From Dehalococcoidia bacterium (GTDB taxonomy: Bacteria > Chloroflexota > Dehalococcoidia > Bin125), in the NCBI GenBank assembly GCA_007571275.1, contig RKRS01000173.1, positions 1 to 6,237 on the forward strand: a DNA stretch of 6,237 nt. Reading direction: 5' to 3'. Shown here one piece after another: positions 1 through 4,791 of this stretch (position 1 is its first letter; each line of letters begins with the position of its first letter). A program made the position numbers and the translations under genes. The notes beneath the pieces were generated by a model. The model saw only the letters and a program-made list of their open reading frames with translations, searched no databases and had not been told where the DNA came from.

Positions 1-1
1 G

Positions 2-424
2 CTGATCGACGGATATGGTCGCCTCGTTGGCATTCCGACACAGGTTGAGACGGGTGGCACGGGAGGCATCGGTTTTGCGGTCAGCGTCGATGCATTGCTG
101 CTCGCCCTACCGACCATGCTCGCTGGTGAGGACGCCGAACGAGGTCATCTCGGCGTCAGACTGGATTTGGCTAACGGCACGCTGGAGATCAGCGCGGTTG
201 CCTGTGACTCGGCCGCGGATGACGCTAACCTCCGCGTCGGCGATCAGCTGCTGGCAGTCAACGGCGAATCTCTCGATTCCTTCGACACACTGTCCGACAT
301 TCTGTCTTCCACCTCGCCTGGTGAGGAGATCACCATCACCGTGCAACGTGGGATCAATCAGCTCACCCTGAACGCAACGGTGGGGTCCTGGCCGAGCCAA
401 CCGGCCTATCTCGGCTGCGGCTAG
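2..424 (+). CDS. HtrA/DegP-like trypsin-type serine protease, C-terminal part with PDZ domain (5' partial)
   Basis: The frame is open from the left edge to TAG at 422-424 and gives 140 residues; the N-terminus and catalytic triad lie outside the window. Visible residues 1-32 read like the last strands of an HtrA protease domain: LIDGYGRLVGI (a 'G.liD..G.vvGi' pattern) followed by GGIGFAVSVD, the usual 'giGfAvp.d' segment before the linker. A PDZ domain follows at about residues 48-127, with the carboxylate-binding-loop-like HLGVRL (49-54), the ADDANLRVGDQLLAVNGE block (72-89) and a final strand ITITVQRG. HtrA proteins are envelope or periplasmic quality-control proteases, and the PDZ domain binds C-terminal tails of substrates. 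Only one PDZ domain is present before the short tail ending YLGCG, as in DegS and in many Gram-positive and Chloroflexota HtrA proteins. The gene converges on the MFS gene, with 48 bp between them. The family call is firm; the exact paralogue cannot be told from this part. Confidence 0.85.
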   Translation: MIDGYGRLVGIPTQVETGGTGGIGFAVSVDALLLALPTMLAGEDAERGHLGVRLDLANGTLEISAVACDSAADDANLRVGDQLLAVNGESLDSFDTLSDILSSTSPGEEITITVQRGINQLTLNATVGSWPSQPAYLGCG

Positions 425-472
425 CGCTCAGCTCGGCGTTCAGACCCAACGTGTAGGCATCATGTCGTGGTC
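425..472. other. Short convergent intergenic gap
   Basis: These 48 bp separate the stop codons of the convergent protease and MFS genes. I see no GC-rich hairpin followed by a T-run on either strand, so no intrinsic terminator can be called. Both transcripts may read into each other or end by another mechanism. Confidence 0.5.
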
Positions 473-1735
473 TTAGTCAGCCGCTGATCCGACGCCGCGT
501 CCGGACGATTTGGTTACGGAAGACTCATCCTCGGACACACCTCGCGCCAACGGAGTCGCTAACATCAGCGCCGCGCAGACCGTCAGGCAGACGCCCATGG
601 TCAGGAGACCGGTGCGGGCTCCGAGCAAGTCAGCAAGGCCTCCTGTGACGAGCGCCCCGACCAGGATCATGCCGCGCGCGATATTCATCAGGCTCAGTGC
701 GCGGCCAGCCATCCCTTCGCTGGTCTGGGCCAGCAACGTCAGATTCGCCAGCGACATCACGTTCGTGGAGCAGGCGGCCGCGACGAACACACAGACCGCC
801 ACGACTGCCAGATGCGGGGCGCCCGACATCGCCGCCAGGCCCAATCCCGCGCCGATCAACAGGCTGGCCATCAACCGACCCGGCGTTGGAATCGAGCGCA
901 ACCCGGCCAGCGCAAGCGATCCAGCCGCAGCGCCCGCGCCGCCGATCGCAATCAGGTAACCAACCCACGACGCTTGCTCACCCAGTACATCGATCACCAT
1001 CAGTGGAACAAACACCCCCTGGTACGGCACGAGGAAGATGAACATCACAACTGAAATGGCCAGCACCGCCAGTGGCCAGCGCGTCTCCATTGCCCAACGC
1101 ACGCCGGCCATCGTCTGGCGCGCCAGCGAGCCTCCAGCCCGACTCTCGCTGACTCCCGCAGCGCCCCTCGTCCGAATCAAGGCGGTGCACGTCGCCGCTC
1201 CGACGTAGATGCCAGTCATGGCGCCGTAAATCCAGATGAAATCAGCAAACTCGAGCAACAACCCGGCGAGCAGCGCGCCGCCGATTCGCATCACGGTGTT
1301 CGCAGTTTGCGAAAGCGCCACAGCCGGTCGCAAGGCTGCCTGCGGGACCATCGATGGCAGAATGGCCTGTCGCGCGGGTTGGAAGAAGGCGATGTTCAGG
1401 CCCGCCGCCGCCGCCAGCGCAATCACGTGCCAGGCTTCGACCAGATCGAAGAGCAACAGCAGAAACAACGCAGCCGAAGCCACGACGTTGCCAATCTGCG
1501 ACATGACCAAGACCACGCGCCGCGGATAGCGGTCGACAACCGCGCCAGCGAACAGACCCAGAACAAGATTGGGGGCCATTCGAGCCGCAAGGACCGCTCC
1601 AAGCAACAGAGCCGAACCTGTCAGCTCCGCGATCAGGACTGGACGGGCAACCTGATCCAGCCAGAGCGCGCCCGAGCGCAGGAAGATCGCCAGCCAGAGG
1701 ACGCGGAAGTCGCGTGAGGCGAACGGGGCGAACAT
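473..1735 (-). CDS. Major facilitator superfamily transporter, EntS/MFS_3-like
   Basis: A 420-residue polytopic inner-membrane protein with about twelve hydrophobic segments, near residues 11-33, 42-66, 74-96, 102-118, 146-165, 168-186, 220-245, 255-278, 287-303, 307-336, 345-370 and 375-397. The loop between segments 2 and 3 carries the MFS signature GAVVDRYPRR (64-73; D68, R69, R72 and R73 fit the G-x-x-x-D-R-x-x-R-R motif A). FQPARQAILPSMVP (118-131) is typical of the MFS_3 (enterobactin exporter-like) branch. A charged loop (187-219) separates the two six-helix halves, and the C-terminus is a short polar tail (398-420). Length is normal for the family. The ATG is preceded by GAGG with a 5-nt spacer, which supports this start. 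It lies 79 bp downstream of the rraA-like gene on the same strand and may be co-transcribed. The family suggests proton-driven export of a small molecule, but the substrate cannot be read from the sequence. Confidence 0.88.
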   Translation of the reverse strand: MFAPFASRDFRVLWLAIFLRSGALWLDQVARPVLIAELTGSALLLGAVLAARMAPNLVLGLFAGAVVDRYPRRVVLVMSQIGNVVASAALFLLLLFDLVEAWHVIALAAAAGLNIAFFQPARQAILPSMVPQAALRPAVALSQTANTVMRIGGALLAGLLLEFADFIWIYGAMTGIYVGAATCTALIRTRGAAGVSESRAGGSLARQTMAGVRWAMETRWPLAVLAISVVMFIFLVPYQGVFVPLMVIDVLGEQASWVGYLIAIGGAGAAAGSLALAGLRSIPTPGRLMASLLIGAGLGLAAMSGAPHLAVVAVCVFVAAACSTNVMSLANLTLLAQTSEGMAGRALSLMNIARGMILVGALVTGGLADLLGARTGLLTMGVCLTVCAALMLATPLARGVSEDESSVTKSSGRGVGSAAD

Positions 1736-1771
1736 CCCCGCCTCACGTCGGCGCAGATACGCCTGAGGCCT

Positions 1772-1803
1772 GTCGCCTGTCGTCGCCTGGTCCGAGTCGC
1801 CTG
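1772..1803. repeat. Three direct copies of GTCGCCTG between rraA-like and MFS genes
   Basis: GTCGCCTG occurs at 1772-1779, 1782-1789 and 1796-1803 (CAGGCGAC on the coding strand of the neighbouring genes). Starts are 10 and 14 bp apart, and a further GCCTG lies at 1761-1765. The cluster fills much of the 79-bp gap, upstream of the MFS ribosome binding site. It could be a protein-binding array, a slippage relic, or chance in GC-rich DNA. Confidence 0.4.
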
Positions 1804-1814
1804 AAGTCGAGGGA

Positions 1815-2522
1815 TTACTCCTCGTCGGCGTACGGCGCCCGACCTTGCATCACATTCAAGAGCCCCTGCCGCGAAAAGCCGTCAGACTTGGCGTAGTTGA
1901 TAATCACGCGCTCGCGATCCTCAACCGCTTGCGCCGCCGCCGCCACCTCTGGCGCGATGTCACGGGGAATCTCACACACCCCATGCTTGTCGGCATGGAG
2001 CAAGTCGCCAGGGTGAACCGTAACCCCGCCAACCGTGACTGGCTGCCCGATCTCGACGATGTGCACATATGCGTGGGAGACCAGAATTTCCTTGGACAGG
2101 AATTGGAACCCGATCTCCTCTACCTCATCGAGGTCACGCACACCGCCATCGGTGATCAGGCCAATCGCGCCAAGCGCCTTGTGGATATTGCCGTTAACTT
2201 CGCCCCAGAACGAGCCGATCGGCGGCTGATCCAGGTCCTGGATCACGATGATCCGCGGCTTCGGCAGTGACTCGATGTGCGCCCACCAGTCCGGCGCGGC
2301 CTTTGTCTGCGGGTCATCGCCCGGCGGAATCGAGGCGCGAATCTTGCAGGTTGCCGCATAACCCACGATCGGGTCCATGTCCGGGAAGCGGCAGACAATA
2401 TCAGGGGTCATGAAGCCGGTCGCCCGACTTCTGACATCGAACGTCTCAATCGCATTGGCGATCGCCGGTGACGGCCACGCCCGTAGTTCAGCCAGTTGTG
2501 AGTCACTGAGCGGCTCAGTCAT
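1815..2522 (-). CDS. RraA-family protein, HMG/CHA aldolase-like or oxaloacetate decarboxylase-like
   Basis: A 235-residue protein of the RraA / 4-hydroxy-4-methyl-2-oxoglutarate aldolase fold, in the normal size range (numbering here starts at the first residue from TTG 2525). The core signature is GSFWGE (104-109) leading to ITDGGVRD (124-131): E109 stands 21 residues before R130, followed by D131 and E134. Characterised HMG/CHA aldolases have an acidic residue, R and D in this arrangement to hold a divalent metal and a 2-oxo acid. HPGDLLHADKHGVCEIP (171-187) is the second hallmark of the family. These enzymes cleave or decarboxylate 4-hydroxy-2-oxo acids and oxaloacetate in the cytoplasm. 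E. coli RraA itself binds RNase E, but the WGE subtype with retained R-D looks enzymatic. Two start codons abut: TTG at 2525 and ATG at 2522. GAAGGG at 2534-2529 gives a 6-nt spacer to the ATG and only 3 nt to the TTG, so the ATG is chosen. It lies 58 bp downstream of the crp-like gene, same strand. True substrate unknown. Confidence 0.85.
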   Translation of the reverse strand: MTEPLSDSQLAELRAWPSPAIANAIETFDVRSRATGFMTPDIVCRFPDMDPIVGYAATCKIRASIPPGDDPQTKAAPDWWAHIESLPKPRIIVIQDLDQPPIGSFWGEVNGNIHKALGAIGLITDGGVRDLDEVEEIGFQFLSKEILVSHAYVHIVEIGQPVTVGGVTVHPGDLLHADKHGVCEIPRDIAPEVAAAAQAVEDRERVIINYAKSDGFSRQGLLNVMQGRAPYADEE

Positions 2523-2528
2523 CAATCA

Positions 2529-2534
2529 CCCTTC
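2529..2534 (-). promoter_or_regulatory. Ribosome binding site that decides the rraA-like start
   Basis: GAAGGG on the minus strand lies 6 nt before ATG 2522 and 3 nt before the in-frame TTG 2525. The spacing favours the ATG. The bases after it (GGTGAT) also resemble the extended anti-SD complement. Confidence 0.55.
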
Positions 2535-2546
2535 ACGCTTTCGTGA
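2533..2546 (-). promoter_or_regulatory. Small hairpin or dyad touching the rraA-like ribosome binding site
   Basis: TCACG-N4-CGTGA is a perfect 5-bp inverted repeat with a 4-nt centre. On the minus-strand transcript it reads TCACG AAAG CGTGA, and its 3' arm shares two bases with the GAAGGG ribosome binding site. It could be an RNA hairpin that tunes translation, or a DNA operator half-buried in the leader. No U-run follows, so it is not an intrinsic terminator. Confidence 0.4.
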
Positions 2547-2568
2547 TTGCTCATGAGATGCAGCAATC
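2545..2568. repeat. Inverted repeat GATTGC-N12-GCAATC upstream of the rraA-like gene
   Basis: GATTGC at 2545-2550 and GCAATC at 2563-2568 are perfect 6-bp arms around a 12-bp centre that itself contains the palindrome TCATGA (2551-2556). It sits in the 58-bp gap between the crp-like stop and the rraA-like start. An operator for the adjacent regulator is possible; chance is not excluded. Confidence 0.35.
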
Positions 2569-2580
2569 CTACACAGCGTA

Positions 2581-3306
2581 CTAGGGAGACAACGAATACT
2601 CCCGCTGTAGAGCCACGGTGTTGAGAATCGTCACGCGCTGTCGATTGACGTCAACAATGCCCTGCTTACGCCATTGCTGCAGCTGCTTGTTCACAGCGAC
2701 CCGTGAGGCGCCGATCATGTTTGCCAGCTCCTGCTGCGATACGCGCAGGCCGATGTCGACGCCCTCGTCGGTTTCCTCGCCGTGCTCTTCGGCGATGGTC
2801 AACAACCGACGCGCCAGACGGCCGGGCACATCGAGCAGATAGGCGTCCTGGATGGACTGATTGGTCGCCCGCAGTCGCGCGACCAACACATCGATGATCG
2901 CCCGCTGCGCTTCAGGATGTCGGTCGAGCACGGACAGAAAGTCGTGCCGACTCAGACTGACCGCCTCGGTATCCTCAATCGTTGTCGCCGAGGCCGAACG
3001 GGGATGATCGTCCAGCAGGGACATCTCGCCAAGCAGGTCGTACTTGCGATGGACGGCCAGGACAACCTCCCGGCCATCGAGCGACGGAATGAAGATTTTG
3101 ACCGCGCCGTTGAGCACGATGTAGAGCGTCGCTCCTTCATCTCCTTCATGAAAAATGTCGGTATGCGCCCGATATCGGACGGGACGCAGTTTCGCAGCCA
3201 GCTCCCGCAGCATTGGACGCGGCATCCCACGAAACAGCACGACGTTCAGTAGTAGGTCCATTGCTTCGCCACCGCGGTCTGCCGCCGACGTTCGTTTGGT
3301 TGTCAT
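2581..3306 (-). CDS. Crp/Fnr-superfamily transcription regulator
   Basis: 241 residues, close to the usual length. Residues about 17-135 form the cyclic-nucleotide-binding jelly roll, with FHEGDEG (52-58), LLGE (91-94; G93, E94) and RSASA (103-107; R103, S104). These match the GE...RSA phosphate-binding cassette of E. coli CRP. The long helix (about 135-158) has T148 aligned with CRP T127, one of the cAMP adenine contacts. So a cyclic nucleotide may be the signal. There is no cysteine in the protein, which excludes an Fnr-type Fe-S sensor. The winged helix-turn-helix covers about 187-230; the recognition helix reads SRVAVNK (201-207) where CRP has SRETVGR, so R180 is kept as R202 but E181 becomes V203 and R185 becomes K207. 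DNA specificity probably differs from TGTGA. Start: ATG 3306 has GGAG with a 6-nt spacer, whereas the in-frame ATG at 3357 would place the coding region through the dyad at 3342-3359 and has no good ribosome binding site. First gene of a minus-strand trio, divergent from the crotonase. Confidence 0.9.
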   Translation of the reverse strand: MTTKRTSAADRGGEAMDLLLNVVLFRGMPRPMLRELAAKLRPVRYRAHTDIFHEGDEGATLYIVLNGAVKIFIPSLDGREVVLAVHRKYDLLGEMSLLDDHPRSASATTIEDTEAVSLSRHDFLSVLDRHPEAQRAIIDVLVARLRATNQSIQDAYLLDVPGRLARRLLTIAEEHGEETDEGVDIGLRVSQQELANMIGASRVAVNKQLQQWRKQGIVDVNRQRVTILNTVALQREYSLSP

Positions 3307-3341
3307 GAAGAACTCCAAGCGCAGTCTAGGCGCAAACACAT

Positions 3342-3359
3342 GGATGCAATACTGCATCC
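3342..3359. promoter_or_regulatory. Candidate operator: GGATGCA-N4-TGCATCC
   Basis: Perfect 7-bp inverted repeat arms (3342-3348 and 3353-3359) around ATAC. The inner part, ATGCA-N4-TGCAT, has the same 5-4-5 geometry as Fnr-type sites, though the bases match neither TTGAT nor the CRP TGTGA half-site. Its centre is about 45 bp upstream of the crp-like ATG, so the adjacent regulator is the natural candidate to bind it, probably for autoregulation. The binder is inference. Confidence 0.5.
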
Positions 3360-3454
3360 CAATGCCAAGCCTCAGTTTCGCCCTCGCTGCTCGACGTCAG
3401 CAAGGGACACGCGTCGGCCAGCTCATTCACGACCCACGTTACTCATAGTAGAAC

Positions 3455-3462
3455 GCATATGC
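3455..3462. promoter_or_regulatory. Palindrome GCATATGC in AT-rich patch
   Basis: An 8-bp perfect palindrome overlapping a second one, TATGCATA (3458-3465), in the AT-rich segment that is the likeliest plus-strand promoter zone, about 60 bp upstream of the crotonase ATG. It shares the TGCAT core with the dyad at 3342-3359. Confidence 0.3.
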
Positions 3463-3511
3463 ATAAATTTTCCCAAGGAGTTACTCTATCCACTGCGCGC
3501 TGAGGACAGAC

Positions 3512-3517
3512 AGGAGG
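3512..3517 (+). promoter_or_regulatory. Strong ribosome binding site of the crotonase gene
   Basis: AGGAGG, the full core Shine-Dalgarno hexamer, lies 7 nt before ATG 3525 and fixes that start. Confidence 0.8.
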
Positions 3518-3524
3518 CGCTGCA

Positions 3525-4328
3525 ATGCCTGAAACCATCGCCATCGACCGCGTCGGTCGGGTGGCGCGGATCACCCTCAACCGCCCCGAGAAGCTCAACG
3601 CGATCTCTCGGCAGCTGCAGCGTGAGCTGGTCGAGGCGCTCGTCGAAGCTGAGCGAGACGACTCCATTCATGTCGCCCTGATCTCAGGCGCCGGACGCGC
3701 ATTCAGCGCCGGGTACGATCTCGTCGGCGGCTCGGGCGTCGCTGCGGAACAGGCTTCGGCAATCTCCCGAGATCGGGACGGTCTCGAGGAGCTGAATCGT
3801 AACTGGCTGCGCATTTGGGATTTGCGGCTACCGGTCGTCGCCAAGGTGCATGGACACTGTCTCGCCGGCGGCACCCAGCTGGCGATGATTTGCGACATTA
3901 CGTTCGCCGCCGAAGACGCCCGTGTCGGAGCTCCTCAGCTGCCGCTCGGAGCCGGATTCGTCGCCTCCTTCTGGGCCTGGCAGGTCGGAGCCAAACGCGC
4001 CAAGGAGTTTTTCTTCCCGGTCGGCAGCATGATCTCGGGCAGGGAAGCGGCGCAGATCGGTCTGTTTAATCGCGCGCTACCGTCTGGCGAACTCGACCAG
4101 TACGTCGATGATTATGTAGAGCTCGTCGCCAGGACGCCCAAAGAAATCCTCGTCCTCCAGAAGAGAGCCATCAATCGCACTCAGGAAGTGCAGGGCTTCC
4201 GCGAAGCGCTGATGGGCGGAGTGGAAATCGACGCGATCGCCCACTTCACGAAGCCGGTGCTGGAAATGAACAGATCGCTCAAGGAGCGTGGACTGCGCGC
4301 CACCCTCGATGACTTCCACCGCCAATAG
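3525..4328 (+). CDS. Enoyl-CoA hydratase/isomerase (crotonase) family protein with non-classical active site
   Basis: 267 residues, standard length for the crotonase fold. The N-terminus shows the family's beta-strand and ITLNRPEKLNAIS (16-28). The first oxyanion-hole motif is FSAGYDL (60-66), the second is VHGHCLAGGTQLAM (108-121). The C-terminal trimerisation region contains TPKEILVLQKRAINRTQE (204-221). Such proteins bind acyl-CoA and stabilise a thioester enolate. In classical hydratases two Glu (rat E144 and E164) add water; the matching positions here are Gln118 (in GGTQLAM) and Gln138 (in GAPQLPLG). Both are CAG codons, so ordinary syn-hydration is doubtful, and another crotonase reaction (isomerisation, C-C bond cleavage, thioester hydrolysis, decarboxylation) or a changed proton relay is more likely. 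The start is fixed by AGGAGG. It is divergent from the crp-like gene and overlaps the following 160-aa gene. The family is certain; the reaction is unknown. Confidence 0.9.
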   Translation: MPETIAIDRVGRVARITLNRPEKLNAISRQLQRELVEALVEAERDDSIHVALISGAGRAFSAGYDLVGGSGVAAEQASAISRDRDGLEELNRNWLRIWDLRLPVVAKVHGHCLAGGTQLAMICDITFAAEDARVGAPQLPLGAGFVASFWAWQVGAKRAKEFFFPVGSMISGREAAQIGLFNRALPSGELDQYVDDYVELVARTPKEILVLQKRAINRTQEVQGFREALMGGVEIDAIAHFTKPVLEMNRSLKERGLRATLDDFHRQ

Positions 4329-4791
4329 CGAAGCGCCCACCTCTCTCGAGCAGGCCAGACTGCCGCTCGATCACACGGCGCGGCTCCTGGCCATTGCCGA
4401 TGGCCTCTGCGCCATCGGCAAGCTGAGAACCGGTACCAGCGCCGGCCAGTTCTCGATCTTCAACTTCCTGCTCCGCTGCGCCCCCGACGATGAATATCCA
4501 TCGCCCGACGATCGCGCTACCCACGTCTTACTGATGCAGGCCGGCATCATTCGACGGCACGGCTGGTATGCCTACTTTTGGCTACCGCAGGATGATCGAC
4601 CGCTACGCCTGGCGCTACCGGCGCCGATCAGCAAGTCATGGCACTGGCACGACGATGTGGTCGAGATCGGCAAGCGACTGGAGCAATCCGAGGCCTGGAC
4701 ACAGGCGGTTGGAGAAAGCGTTGCCGACCACGTACAGCGCTTCGCAGATGCGCTGAGCGAGGCGGAAGTCGTTAGAGCATCGAAGGCGTAG
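4309..4791 (+). CDS. Unrecognised 160-aa protein coupled to the crotonase
   Basis: I do not recognise the family. The reading frame has a real-gene look: GC-rich third positions and codon use like its neighbours throughout. The protein is soluble, with no signal peptide or membrane segment. It has a leucine- and alanine-rich N-terminal helix (about 15-40), a central part rich in aromatic residues (HGWYAYFWLP, 84-93; SWHWHDD, 110-116) and a C-terminal helix (about 118-158). The ATG at 4309 lies inside the crotonase frame, giving a 20-nt overlap and suggesting translational coupling. A GTG at 4288 would add seven residues, but its AAGGAG is only 1 nt away, too close; the same AAGGAG is 22 nt from the ATG, so neither start has an ideal site. 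The 3' end overlaps the convergent CoA-transferase gene by 20 bp. A role as partner or accessory of the crotonase is inferred from coupling only. Confidence 0.65.
   Translation: MTSTANSEAPTSLEQARLPLDHTARLLAIADGLCAIGKLRTGTSAGQFSIFNFLLRCAPDDEYPSPDDRATHVLLMQAGIIRRHGWYAYFWLPQDDRPLRLALPAPISKSWHWHDDVVEIGKRLEQSEAWTQAVGESVADHVQRFADALSEAEVVRASKA

Larger units (their letters stand above)
3307..3524. promoter_or_regulatory. Divergent control region between crp-like and crotonase genes
   Basis: This 218-bp non-coding stretch must hold promoters for both directions. It contains the crp-like ribosome binding site (GGAG, 3316-3313), the dyad at 3342-3359, an AT-rich patch at about 3455-3471 that stands out from the GC-rich surroundings, a stray AAGGAG at 3475-3480 with no start codon behind it, and the crotonase ribosome binding site. 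I see no convincing paired -35/-10 hexamers. The best weak plus-strand -10 is CATAAA at 3462-3467. Confidence 0.5.

Noticed and set aside
425..472. Intrinsic terminator between the convergent protease and MFS genes
   Set aside because: No stable stem followed by a T-run could be found on either strand.
510..959. A 149-codon open frame on the plus strand opposite the MFS gene
   Set aside because: It reads as low-complexity Ala/Pro/Arg sequence antisense to membrane-spanning coding sequence. It has no family motif or good ribosome binding site.
2523..2525. TTG 2525 as start of the rraA-like gene
   Set aside because: It leaves only 3 nt from the GAAGGG site, while the next codon is ATG with a 6-nt spacer.
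3307..3357. N-terminal extension of the Crp-like protein starting at ATG 3357
   Set aside because: The extra 17 residues would be coded across the dyad at 3342-3359 and lack a good ribosome binding site. ATG 3306 has GGAG at ideal spacing.
3475..3524. AAGGAG at 3475-3480 as the start signal of a leader peptide
   Set aside because: No ATG, GTG or TTG follows at a usable distance; the real start uses AGGAGG at 3512-3517.
4288..4308. GTG 4288 as start of the 160-aa gene
   Set aside because: AAGGAG ends 1 nt before it, too close for normal initiation. It remains a possible alternative, adding seven residues.
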